Source: Holdemania sp. Marseille-P2844 (GTDB taxonomy: Bacteria > Bacillota_I > Bacilli_A > Erysipelotrichales > Erysipelotrichaceae). Taken from it: a stretch of 64,000 nucleotides of DNA. Numbering within the stretch: position 1 is the first letter of the stretch; every line of letters begins with the position of its first letter. The notes under the pieces were generated by a model that was not told the DNA's origin, did no database searches, and saw only the letters and a list, made by a program, of their open reading frames with translations. This document shows, piece after piece, positions 52,600-60,811 of this stretch. The stretch is from assembly GCF_900120005.1 (NCBI RefSeq), contig NZ_LT635449.1:62001-126000 (forward strand). Reading direction: 5' to 3'. The position numbers and the translations under genes were made by a program.

Positions 52600-54078
52600 A
52601 TGGAAACGACAGAAATTTTGAAAAACATCGGTGAAAGAACTGGCGGCGATATATATTTAGGCATTGTCGGACCAGTACGGGTAGGCAAATCCACTTTCAT
52701 CAAAAAGTTCATGGAGCAGGCCGTCATTCCGTATGTCGAAGACGAATACGAAAAAGGACGGATGATTGATGAACTCCCGCAATCCGGAGAAGGCAAGACG
52801 ATCATGACGACGGAGCCGAAATTTGTCCCGAACAACGCCGCGACGATCGCTTTCGACGACGGCTTTACGGTCAAGGTCCGGTTAGTTGACTGCGTCGGTT
52901 TTGTCATTCCGGAAGCCAAAGGCTACAAAGATGAAAACGGCATGCGGATGGTGCGCACGCCGTGGTATGACGAAGCGATTCCATTTAATGAAGCGGCCAA
53001 GACCGGCACGCAGAAGGTCATTCAGGATCATTCCACGATCGGCATCGTGATCACCACCGACGGCTCGATCGCGGATCTGCCGCGCGACTCGTATATCGAG
53101 GCGGAAGCCGAGGTCATCGACGAACTGACCCAGATCGGCAAGCCGTTCATCATCATCGTCAACTCCAAGGATCCTTCATCCATTCAATGCCGCAGCGTCG
53201 TCGACAAGTTAAAGGAAAAGACTCAGGTTCCGGTTCTTCCGATGGCAGTCAACCGCCTGGACGAAAACGATATTCACGCGCTGCTGCGGGAAGCGCTATA
53301 CGAATTCCCGGTTTCGGAAATTAACGTTCAGATGCCGAAGTGGGTCTCCGTTTTGAGCGACGAGCATTGGCTCAAACAGAGTCTTAACGGTTCGATTGAG
53401 GAAAGCATGAAGGCGATCACCAAGCTGCGCGAGGTCGAAGGCATCGTCGATATCCTCAATGAGAACGAATACGTCGAGAAAGCCAACCTGGCGACCGTCG
53501 ATACCGGCAAGGGCGTCGCCGTCGTCGATCTGGAGGTCAAAAGCGGACTCTACAATCAGGTCTTAAAGGAAATCATCGGTCAGGACATCACCGACAAAGC
53601 CCAGCTGATGCAGCTGATGCAGGAATTTGCCGAAGCCAAGCGGGAATACGACGCCATCAGCAGCGCTCTGAAGATGGTCAAGCAGACCGGCTATGGCTTC
53701 GCTTCCGCCTCCCTGCATGACATCCAGCTCTCCACTCCGGAAATCGTCAAGCAAGGCGGCCGCTACGGCGTGCGCATCAAAGCCGTCGCCCCATCCATTC
53801 ACATGATCAAGGTCGATGTTGAAAGCACGTTTGAGCCGATCATCGGATCGAAAGAACAGAGCGAGGAACTGGTCAGCTATCTGCTTCGCGATCAGGAAAG
53901 CGATCCGCAGGCCATCTGGGAATCGGATATCTTCGGGCGCAAGCTGGCCGACATCATTAAGGACGGCATGAACTCAAAGCTGTCGATGATTCCGGAAACC
54001 GCGCGGGTCCGCCTGCAGGGTATCCTGACCAAATTGATTAACCGTGGCAAAGGCAACGTCATCGCGATTGTTCTCTAA
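52600..54078 (+). CDS. spoIVA: Stage IV sporulation protein A, coat morphogenetic ATPase
   Basis: SpoIVA polymerises on the forespore surface using ATP and forms the basement layer of the spore coat. The 492-residue protein has the P-loop GPVRVGKSTFIKKFM, the following TTEPKFVPNNAA and VDCVGFVIPEAKGY (Walker B region), and the C-terminal domain ending LINRGKGNVIAIVL. Length and motifs match the family. AGGGAGG precedes the ATG. Direct evidence that the organism can sporulate, or recently could. Confidence 0.97.
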   Translation: METTEILKNIGERTGGDIYLGIVGPVRVGKSTFIKKFMEQAVIPYVEDEYEKGRMIDELPQSGEGKTIMTTEPKFVPNNAATIAFDDGFTVKVRLVDCVGFVIPEAKGYKDENGMRMVRTPWYDEAIPFNEAAKTGTQKVIQDHSTIGIVITTDGSIADLPRDSYIEAEAEVIDELTQIGKPFIIIVNSKDPSSIQCRSVVDKLKEKTQVPVLPMAVNRLDENDIHALLREALYEFPVSEINVQMPKWVSVLSDEHWLKQSLNGSIEESMKAITKLREVEGIVDILNENEYVEKANLATVDTGKGVAVVDLEVKSGLYNQVLKEIIGQDITDKAQLMQLMQEFAEAKREYDAISSALKMVKQTGYGFASASLHDIQLSTPEIVKQGGRYGVRIKAVAPSIHMIKVDVESTFEPIIGSKEQSEELVSYLLRDQESDPQAIWESDIFGRKLADIIKDGMNSKLSMIPETARVRLQGILTKLINRGKGNVIAIVL

Positions 54079-54095
54079 CTGGCAGCTGTACTCAA

Positions 54096-54125
54096 AGAAG
54101 CCCGGAGGTTCCGGCGCTTCTTTTT
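54096..54125 (+). terminator. Terminator of spoIVA
   Basis: AAGC.CGG pairs with CCG.GCTT around a short loop, then TTCTTTTT. Confidence 0.75.
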
Positions 54126-54241
54126 GCCTGTTCGCTACCTTCTGAAAGTCTTCGCTGGATATGCTTTTCACCCTCAGGTCAACCAGTTTTTTTCACCTTC
54201 TCTACAAAGTGAACATCAGTTTACCCAAGCCTTCACACAAT

Positions 54242-54265
54242 CTTCATATTTCAGTCAATATGAAG
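54242..54265. promoter_or_regulatory. Palindrome at the htrA promoter
   Basis: CTTCATATT and AATATGAAG, perfect 9-bp arms around TCAGTC. TAGAAT at 54280 is a likely -10, and the right arm falls where the -35 should be, which is otherwise poor. That suits an activator site, for example of an envelope-stress two-component system. Confidence 0.7.
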
Positions 54266-54314
54266 TCACATCCCCGGACTAGAATAAGACTCGTAAAAAG
54301 AAAGAGGTGTGATG

Positions 54315-55661
54315 ATGATGAATGAAAATCATGAAAATCGAATCCCAGAAGAAAATCACTGTGAAAATGAAGCCGGCATGACCGCTGCCTCACAGGAACA
54401 TACAAGCGCGAATGCCCAGGCAAAAGCTCAGGAACAAACCCGCTGCGAGCGAATCCATGTCCAGCCCGAACCCGATCCGGTGCTGAAAGAACTGGCAAAG
54501 CAGCGCAAGTCGATGAAGCGCACGATGGTCACCGGCTTTCTCTGCTGCGGACTGTTGGCCGGAGGCATCGGTTTCGGCGGCGGCCTGCTGGCCAACCCGA
54601 TGAACGGCTCCTCCACAACGCTGTACCGTTCGACCTCCGGCAAGGTGGAAGTCCAGCCGGTTGCGGCCGGCAGCGAGATGAGCGTCGAGCAGGTCGCTGC
54701 GCTGAATCAGCCGAGCGTCGTGGAAATTAAGACGGAAAAAGTCACCAACAGCAGCTTCCTGCAGCAATACGTGCAGACCGGAGCCGGCAGCGGCGTGATC
54801 ATCTCCGAAGACGGCTATCTGATCACCAACAACCACGTGATCGACGGTGCTTCCACCATTCAAGTCCGTACCAGCGACGGAACAACCTATGACGCGGTGC
54901 TGGTCGGCACCGACAGTAAGACCGACGTCGCGGTGCTGAAGATCAATGCCAGCGGCCTGACGCCGGTCACCTTCGGTGATTCAGACACCCTGAACGTCGG
55001 CGAAACCGCCGTCGCAATCGGCAATCCGTTAGGTGAGCTGGGCGGTACCGTAACCAACGGCATCATCAGCGCCAAGGATCGCTCGATCACGCTGGATAAT
55101 CAGCAGATGACGCTGCTTCAGACCAACGCGGCAATTAATCCGGGCAACTCCGGCGGCGGGCTGTTCAACTCCCGCGGCGAACTGATCGGCATGGTCGTCG
55201 CCAAATCCAGCGGCAGCGACGTCGAGGGCCTGGGCTTTGCGATTCCGTCCAATCTTGTCAGCAGGATCGCACAGGAGCTGATCGCCAACGGTTATGTCAC
55301 CGGCCGGCCAGCGCTGGGCGTTACCGTGTTGAGCATTGAAAACGCTCAGACTGCGATGCAGTACGGCGTCAACAGCTTAGGTGTTTACATCACGGATGTG
55401 GAAAGCGGCAGCGCAGCGGATAAAGCCGGCATGCAGGCGGGCGACCGGATCATTTCGATCAACAATCAGGTTGTGGAATCCTTCGCGGATCTCAGCGCGG
55501 CGTTAGACAATTACGCTGTCGGCGATACCGTGGAAATCATGGTCAGCCGCGGCGGATCCACGGTTACCCTGTCCCTGACGCTGCAGGAAAAGAAAAACAC
55601 CACCCTTCCGCAGAATGAAAACGGCGAAACGCAGACCAATCCGCAAGTCCCGTTAAATTAA
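54315..55661 (+). CDS. HtrA/DegP-like membrane-anchored serine protease
   Basis: The 448-residue protein has a cytosolic acidic N-terminus of about 75 residues, one membrane helix (TMVTGFLCCGLLAGGIGFGG), a trypsin-like domain with His in ITNNHVIDGA, Asp in DSKTDVAVLKI and Ser in NPGNSGGGLF, and one PDZ domain (GVYITDVESGSAADKAGMQA). It degrades misfolded proteins outside the membrane. Three ATG codons follow AGAGG; the middle one is chosen by spacing. Confidence 0.94.
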   Translation: MMNENHENRIPEENHCENEAGMTAASQEHTSANAQAKAQEQTRCERIHVQPEPDPVLKELAKQRKSMKRTMVTGFLCCGLLAGGIGFGGGLLANPMNGSSTTLYRSTSGKVEVQPVAAGSEMSVEQVAALNQPSVVEIKTEKVTNSSFLQQYVQTGAGSGVIISEDGYLITNNHVIDGASTIQVRTSDGTTYDAVLVGTDSKTDVAVLKINASGLTPVTFGDSDTLNVGETAVAIGNPLGELGGTVTNGIISAKDRSITLDNQQMTLLQTNAAINPGNSGGGLFNSRGELIGMVVAKSSGSDVEGLGFAIPSNLVSRIAQELIANGYVTGRPALGVTVLSIENAQTAMQYGVNSLGVYITDVESGSAADKAGMQAGDRIISINNQVVESFADLSAALDNYAVGDTVEIMVSRGGSTVTLSLTLQEKKNTTLPQNENGETQTNPQVPLN

Positions 55662-55690
55662 TCCCTGAATTCTCCACAGCATAGTTTCTG

Positions 55691-55719
55691 ACCTTCCGCA
55701 AACCGCGGAAGGTTTTTTT
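55691..55719 (+). terminator. Terminator of htrA
   Basis: ACCTTCCGC/GCGGAAGGT (9 bp, perfect) with a 4-base loop and T tail. Confidence 0.93.
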
Positions 55720-55937
55720 CTACCGTCCGCTGTTTTAAACTGATCCGTTTTTTTGTCTGCTTTTCCCCAAGGAATTCATAACAGCGGATGAACCCGCAAC
55801 AAAAAGGTTGAACCTTAATCAGGGACGTTCTGGTTATGACGTTAGCAGACTGGCTTTAAGCCTTAGCCGATGTTCCGTTTTTTTCATTTCATCCTTAAAA
55901 GAATCGGATGCCTCTTGGCTTACTATCGAAACAGAGT

Positions 55938-56015
55938 AAAAAAGTTAAATTCACTTCCAAGATGTAAATGTTTTCAGGCAAAAAACGAATTTTTAGAAAA
56001 AAATTTAACTTTTTT
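55938..56015. repeat. Long inverted repeat, 14-bp arms, 50-base centre
   Basis: AAAAAAGTTAAATT and AATTTAACTTTTTT are perfect complements in an A/T-rich stretch just upstream of an unrecognised gene. The stem would put six T at its end, so it could act as a terminator or attenuator, or be a small decayed mobile element. The rest of 55720-56079 shows only short palindromes (AAGGTT-GAACCTT area, GGCTTTAAGCC). Confidence 0.7.
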
Positions 56016-56079
56016 TATATTTCAGCAAGGCTTTTTGAAAAAAAACGCAATATTAAAGGTAGAAAGCGAGGAACAAACT

Positions 56080-56772
56080 ATGCCGGAACCATCACTCAAC
56101 GAGTATTTTAACCTGACCAACGATCTGCTTTTCAAATTAATCATCTCCAGCCTGCCCCATTCCATGAATAAAAACGTCGGATCCACGATGGTTTTTACCG
56201 TCGATTCCGAAACTTTGAATTCTGAATATTCGATTGGCATCGGCGTCCAGGTCGGTGATTTCATGGTGCTGGGCGTTCAGACCGTTACGGCCTGGCGGAC
56301 TGCGTCTATCCGGACGAAAGCGCTGGTCAGCGAATTGCTTGCCGCTCAATCCCCTGACATCAAGGAAATCGAAGAAGCACAGCCGATCGTGGCCGTTTCG
56401 TTTGTCCTGAATCCTGCCTCGTACCGGAAATGGAAAGCGCCGCAGACCTTGCGTTTATCTGATTTCGGTTTGTTTACGCCGTTTGAGGATAAGGTCACAA
56501 TGGTCGTCATTCCGCTGCCGGCACAGGATGAAAGCTTCACCCCGCCGCTTTCTCAGGAAGATCAATGGCGCTGGTTCATCAAAGAAGCCCGCCCGCACAG
56601 TCAGTCCCCGATCGTCGAAGCGTTAATTAAAATGGATCCGGTCTTCGAAGTCATGCAGCGGAATCTGGACAGGCTCAGCGATCAAAAACCGATCTGCGAA
56701 GTGATGAAAAAGCGTTATCTGCGGATGCAGGAAATTATTCAGGAGGAAGAAAAAGCCGCGATGCGAGCCTAA
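56080..56772 (+). CDS. Unrecognised 230-residue protein, perhaps Rpn-like
   Basis: A longer frame starts at 55870, but GAGG lies 8 bases before the ATG at 56080 and the upstream part is A/T-rich and not protein-like. The protein starts MPEPSLNEYFNLTNDLLFKL and ends KKRYLRMQEIIQEEEKAA. The C-terminal WRWFIKEARPHSQSPIVEAL ... LDRLSDQKPICEVMKKRY pattern recalls the tail of Rpn/PD-(D/E)XK transposase-like nucleases, but the nuclease D-x-E-x-Q is not evident (GVQTVT stands where EIQ would be). No membrane helix or signal peptide. Confidence 0.7.
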   Translation: MPEPSLNEYFNLTNDLLFKLIISSLPHSMNKNVGSTMVFTVDSETLNSEYSIGIGVQVGDFMVLGVQTVTAWRTASIRTKALVSELLAAQSPDIKEIEEAQPIVAVSFVLNPASYRKWKAPQTLRLSDFGLFTPFEDKVTMVVIPLPAQDESFTPPLSQEDQWRWFIKEARPHSQSPIVEALIKMDPVFEVMQRNLDRLSDQKPICEVMKKRYLRMQEIIQEEEKAAMRA

Positions 56773-56802
56773 GCTCCAACCGCGGCAGATGATCTGATTT
56801 TC

Positions 56803-56838
56803 AGCAAACTGTCTTTTTTGTTTTAACGGCAGTTTGCT
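56803..56838. terminator. Terminator between converging genes
   Basis: AGCAAACTGTC and GGCAGTTTGCT (11 bp with one G-T) flank a T-rich loop; TCTTTCTTTG follows. It serves the gene ending at 56772 and perhaps the transporter on the other strand. Confidence 0.75.
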
Positions 56839-56849
56839 TCTTTCTTTGT

Positions 56850-58235
56850 TTATGACAATCCTTGTCCCTGAATCAATGTAAAATACAAGATGATCAAAAT
56901 TACGATCGGCGCGACATAGCGCACGATAAAACTCCAGTATTTTTCCAGTTTAAACGGCTTCTGCGCCGCGCCGCTGATTTCCTTTGCCGCTTTCCGCGAA
57001 CCCCAGATCCAGCCGACAAACACGCAGAACAACAACGCGCCTAACGGAATCATCAGATTATCGGTGAACTTTTCCATGACCGCATTCATCGGCAGCCATT
57101 GCAGCCCATGCTTCCAATCCAGCCATGGCAGGTTCAGCGAGCGTTCCGCGCTCTGCGACAGCGAATAACCAACGCTTAACAAACTCATCGGCGCCGCCAG
57201 AAACAACGTCGACTTCAATCGGCTCCAATGCAGCTCTTCGTTCAGAAAAGCCGTGCAGCTTTCCAGAATACTGATCGCGCTGGTCAGCGCCGCCAGAAAC
57301 AGAAGCAGAAAGAACGCCAGACCGAACAGCACGCCGCCCGGCATCATCGCAAACACCTCCGGCAGCGCCATAAACGCAAAACCGCCGCCCATGCCCAGCC
57401 CTTCAGCGCCCATCGTGACAAACACGACCGGCACAATCGCCAATGCCGCCAGCACCGCGACCAGCGTATCGAGAATGCAGATCATCACCGCGCTGCGCAG
57501 CAGATTTTCTTTTTTCGGCACATACGATCCATACGTCACCATAATGCCCATCCCGACCGACAGCGAGAAAAAAGCCTGACCCAAAGCCGCCACCAGCGTA
57601 TCGCCGTTAAGGGCTTCCGGCCGGATTTCAAACAGATATTTTACGCCTTCCCAGGCCCCCGGCAGCGTGACTGCCCGGAACACGATCGCAATCAGAAGCA
57701 AAAACAAACACGGCATCAGAAACTTACTGAATTTTTCGATGCCGCTGGAAACTCCGCGCACGACGACGAAGATGCACAAGCCGAAAAACAACGCGCCCCA
57801 GATCAAAGGCTCGACCGGCGCACTGATAAACTGCACGAAGAAATCCTGAAACGGCGCGGCCGCAGCCGGGAAATGCGCGCCCGTTAAATACACGAAAACA
57901 TACTTCGTCACCCAGCCCCCGACAATACAGTAATACGATAAAATCACAAATAACGTGATGACCCCCAGACCGCCGCAGAAGGTCCAGCGCCGGTTCAGGC
58001 TGTGAAACGCGCCGACGACGTTTTTCTGTGTGGCCCGGCCGATGGATAATTCCGCCAACATCACCGGTAAACCGATCAGCGCGACGATCAGCACATACAA
58101 AAGCAGAAACGCTCCGCCGCCATACGCCGCGATCTTGCCTGGAAACTTCCAGATATTGCCCAAGCCGACGGCGCTGCCCGCCGCGGCCAGAATAAAGCCC
58201 AGATTACTGGCCCATTGTCCTCGTTTTGAATTCAT
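56850..58235 (-). CDS. Neurotransmitter:sodium symporter family transporter
   Basis: The 461-residue, 11-12-helix protein has the NSS signatures GFILAAAGSAVGLGNIWKFP (Na+ sites, helix 1), YGGGAFLLLYVLIVALIGLP and the helix 6-8 region LGQAFFSLSVGMGIMVTYGSY. It is of the bacterial TnaT/MhsT/LeuT type and likely takes up an amino acid with Na+. AGGGGAACAGG precedes the ATG. Single gene. Confidence 0.94.
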   Translation of the reverse strand: MNSKRGQWASNLGFILAAAGSAVGLGNIWKFPGKIAAYGGGAFLLLYVLIVALIGLPVMLAELSIGRATQKNVVGAFHSLNRRWTFCGGLGVITLFVILSYYCIVGGWVTKYVFVYLTGAHFPAAAAPFQDFFVQFISAPVEPLIWGALFFGLCIFVVVRGVSSGIEKFSKFLMPCLFLLLIAIVFRAVTLPGAWEGVKYLFEIRPEALNGDTLVAALGQAFFSLSVGMGIMVTYGSYVPKKENLLRSAVMICILDTLVAVLAALAIVPVVFVTMGAEGLGMGGGFAFMALPEVFAMMPGGVLFGLAFFLLLFLAALTSAISILESCTAFLNEELHWSRLKSTLFLAAPMSLLSVGYSLSQSAERSLNLPWLDWKHGLQWLPMNAVMEKFTDNLMIPLGALLFCVFVGWIWGSRKAAKEISGAAQKPFKLEKYWSFIVRYVAPIVILIILYFTLIQGQGLS

Positions 58236-58398
58236 TTCCTGTTCCCCTTTTTTAAACCTTGTTTTTCATTATATCAAACCCCGGCTTAAATTTGAATGAA
58301 AACTTTTCTTTTCCTCCGCATTTCTTTCCTTGTTCTGTTTCATCTTTTCACCGTTTCAGCATTCATCCTTTTCAGCCTCTTTTCCTTCCCTGAATTTA

Positions 58399-58467
58399 AC
58401 CGTTTGACCCGCAAAACCGACCGTCTGTCGGAAAGCGGATGTATCCTGCCGGGATTTCCGCTATACT
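58399..58467 (+). promoter_or_regulatory. LytTR-type direct repeats and promoter
   Basis: ACCGTTTG at 58399 and ACCGTCTG at 58420 are exactly 21 bp apart, the two-turn spacing of LytTR-domain sites (consensus near TACCGTTNG). A -10 TATACT stands at 58462 with no good -35 (GATGTA), as expected of an activated promoter. The next gene encodes a LytTR protein, so positive autoregulation is likely. Confidence 0.75.
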
Positions 58468-58506
58468 AGGGTCAGATCAAGAAAACAGCCAAAGGAAGTG
58501 ATGAAC

Positions 58507-58947
58507 ATGAAGGTTGAGATTCAAATCGACGAGAACTGCGGCGAACCCCGGCTCATCGTCCTCACCCGCCAGGTCACTGACGAAATCCAGACGCTGATTC
58601 AATCCTTATCCAATACGCCCGCCGCGTTTCTTGCGGGGTTTCAGGAGGATGAACTCGTCCTGCTTCAGCCCCGGGAAATCATCCGCATCTATGCCCAGGA
58701 AAAGAAAACGATTGCGGAAGCCGAGAAAGGCCGGTTTATCGTCCGGCTGAGTCTGCAGGAAGTCCAGACCCGGCTAAGTCCGGGGAATTTCGTCCGGATT
58801 TCCCATTCGGAAATCATCAATCTGAGCAAGGTGAACCATTTTGACTTAAGCTTTTCCGGTACGATCTGCGTAACGCTGACCAACGGCGCGCAGACTTACG
58901 TTTCCCGGCGCTACGTTTCCAAAATCAAACAAGCATGTGGAATATGA
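58507..58947 (+). CDS. LytTR family DNA-binding regulator
   Basis: The 146-residue protein has about 45 residues of N-terminal strand-rich sequence, then a LytTR domain: ELVLLQPREIIRIYAQEKKT, RLSLQEVQTRLSPGNFVRIS, HSEIINLSKVNHFDLSFSGT and YVSRRYVSKIK. It lacks a receiver domain. Stand-alone LytTR proteins paired with a DUF3021 membrane protein form LytTR regulatory systems in Firmicutes (for example HdrRM or BrsRM of streptococci), where the membrane partner restrains the regulator. GGAAG fits the ATG at 58507. Confidence 0.92.
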   Translation: MKVEIQIDENCGEPRLIVLTRQVTDEIQTLIQSLSNTPAAFLAGFQEDELVLLQPREIIRIYAQEKKTIAEAEKGRFIVRLSLQEVQTRLSPGNFVRISHSEIINLSKVNHFDLSFSGTICVTLTNGAQTYVSRRYVSKIKQACGI

Positions 58948-58956
58948 GGTGAAACC

Positions 58957-59418
58957 ATGAAAAAGAAAATGATCCTGACCGGTCTGTTCGGAGCGCTTGC
59001 CGGTGTGGCCCTTTCCACGCTGATCACGCTGGCGATCTCGCTGATGCACAACAACGGGCACTATTACGCGGTGGTTCCGGAGCTGATCGTCTTCTGCGGC
59101 TCGGAGGTCAGCGCGATGCTCCTGCAAACGCTCTGTTCGATGCTTTACGGCGCGATCTGGGCGGCTGCCAGTCAGATCTGGTCCATCGAAAGCTGGAGCT
59201 TACTCAAGCAAACGCTTGTTCATTTGATCGTCTGTTCTTCCGGAACGCTGCCGATCGCCTACTTCATGTGGTGGATGCCGCACACGCTGATCGGTTTCGG
59301 TTGTTATTTCGGCCTGTTCTTCACAATTTACGCCATGATCTGGCTGATTGAATACAGCCTGATGAAGCGCCGGGTGAACCTGCTGAACCGGCAGCTGAAA
59401 GCGCACAATCAAGCCTGA
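58957..59418 (+). CDS. DUF3021 four-helix membrane protein, partner of LytTR
   Basis: The 153-residue protein has four membrane helices (GLFGALAGVALSTLITLAIS; then about residues 42-66, 79-100 and 108-130) and a basic tail, the DUF3021 layout. It starts 9 bases after the LytTR gene, so the two are co-transcribed. It probably holds the regulator inactive at the membrane until a signal arrives. Confidence 0.9.
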   Translation: MKKKMILTGLFGALAGVALSTLITLAISLMHNNGHYYAVVPELIVFCGSEVSAMLLQTLCSMLYGAIWAAASQIWSIESWSLLKQTLVHLIVCSSGTLPIAYFMWWMPHTLIGFGCYFGLFFTIYAMIWLIEYSLMKRRVNLLNRQLKAHNQA

Positions 59419-59469
59419 ATCCAAGCTGTAAAATTGGACTTAAACAAACGGAAACACTGCAAAAACAAG

Positions 59470-59520
59470 AAAAACCGGCCTGTGCAAAGTTGGAAACAAA
59501 ACCTTGCACGGCCAGTTTTT
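59470..59520. terminator. Bidirectional terminator between DUF3021 and nagA
   Basis: AAAACC.GGCC.GTGCAA pairs with TTGCAC.GGCC.GTTTT over about 17 positions with small bulges; A tract before, T tract after. Confidence 0.87.
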
Positions 59521-59587
59521 ATGTTGTGATCATGGGAGTCTCCGCCGGATTTTCTTTCTTGTTGTTTGTGAGTTTCTCACGCTTTTC

Positions 59588-60790
59588 TTAAGCAACGCTG
59601 GTTTTCAAAAAATCCGGGTTGACCGTCAGGACGTCGCCTTTTTGATAAGCGCAGCGACCTTCGATAAAGGTTTTCATCAGCTGAAAATCAGCGTCGACAA
59701 CGATCAGATCCGCGTCCTTGCCCGCGGCAATCGAGCCTTTATGCGGCAGGCTGAACAAGACCGCCGGATTTTCCGAGGTCATTTTAACGATCTCCGTGAT
59801 CGGTTTATGCGGCATTTCCGCCAGATTCCGAACGCCGTAAAGCATGTTTTTGGAGCTGCCCGCAATCGTTCCGTCTTCCAGCAGCACCAGCCCTGCTTCG
59901 CTGATCGTCCGTTTATGTCCGCGGATCGTATAAACGCCCGCCGGCAGTCCGCTCATCGGCCCGGAATCGGAAATCATGATAAAGCGCGACATCGGTTTGA
60001 TCCGGAACATGATTTCCAGCATTGGCTGACTGATATGAAACAGATCGCAGATGACCTCGCTGAAGATTTGATCGGAAAGCAGCGCCGCACCATACGCGCC
60101 GGGTTCGCGCCGGTCCATTTGCCGCATCGCGTTGCCGGTATGGGTTGAACACGCCAGCCCCTGTTCGATCGCCCGATTATATTCCGCAAACGTCGCGACG
60201 GTATGCCCGCCGCTGAGCAAGACGTTCTGACTGCGGCAGAAACGGATCAGTTCGCCCTGCGGATCCAGCTCCGGCGCCATCGTCATATATTGGATCTGAC
60301 CCTGGCTGGCTTCAATATATGCCCGCATTTTCTCAACGGAGGGCCCAAGCAGCTCTTCCGGCTGAAATGCACCGCGCCGGTTTGGATTGAGGAACGGTCC
60401 TTCCATGTGAATGCCGAGCATCCGCGCTTCCCCGTTTAAGCCCTGCTTTTGTTCGCCGATCGCCTGCGCGATCGCCGCCAGATTTTCCATTTCCGTCTCA
60501 TTGTGATCACCCGCCGTCACCAGATAGCTCGTCACGCCGACCGCCGCCATCTGTTTGGACAGCGCATGAAAATCTTCCGGTTTCGTCGACAAGGCCGAAT
60601 AGCCGTAATAACCATGCGTATGAATGTCGATCAGTCCCGGCAGCAGCTTGTACCCGCGCCAGTCCTCATCCCACGCTTCCTCCTTTAACTCATCCGCCGG
60701 CACAAGCTGAGCGATCTTTCCATCCTCCACGATGACCAGTCCGTCGATCACGCCCGCCGGGGTTACGATTTCATTGCAGCGTATTTTCAT
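59588..60790 (-). CDS. nagA: N-acetylglucosamine-6-phosphate deacetylase, copy 1
   Basis: The 400-residue amidohydrolase removes acetate from GlcNAc-6-P or a related amino-sugar phosphate. Motifs: metal site GLIDIHTHGYYGYSALS, Glu in GIHMEGPFLN, GGHTVATFAE, STHTGNAMRQMDRREPGAYG and catalytic Asp in MISDSGPMSGLPAG. STHTGNAMRQ replaces the common VTHLFNAM, so it belongs to a divergent branch. It follows a second nagA-like gene and PTS genes. Confidence 0.9.
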   Translation of the reverse strand: MKIRCNEIVTPAGVIDGLVIVEDGKIAQLVPADELKEEAWDEDWRGYKLLPGLIDIHTHGYYGYSALSTKPEDFHALSKQMAAVGVTSYLVTAGDHNETEMENLAAIAQAIGEQKQGLNGEARMLGIHMEGPFLNPNRRGAFQPEELLGPSVEKMRAYIEASQGQIQYMTMAPELDPQGELIRFCRSQNVLLSGGHTVATFAEYNRAIEQGLACSTHTGNAMRQMDRREPGAYGAALLSDQIFSEVICDLFHISQPMLEIMFRIKPMSRFIMISDSGPMSGLPAGVYTIRGHKRTISEAGLVLLEDGTIAGSSKNMLYGVRNLAEMPHKPITEIVKMTSENPAVLFSLPHKGSIAAGKDADLIVVDADFQLMKTFIEGRCAYQKGDVLTVNPDFLKTSVA

Positions 60791-60811
60791 GAATTTCTTT
60801 CTCCTTTTCGT

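Noticed and set aside
55870-56079. N-terminal extension of the unrecognised protein
   Set aside because: A/T-rich, no RBS at the upstream start, and it contains one arm pair of an inverted repeat; the ATG at 56080 has GAGG at good spacing.
57228-57887. 219-codon plus-strand ORF, very rich in Gln, His and Arg
   Set aside because: Antisense to the membrane segments of the Na+ symporter; the composition is the expected complement of Leu/Ala/Val codons.
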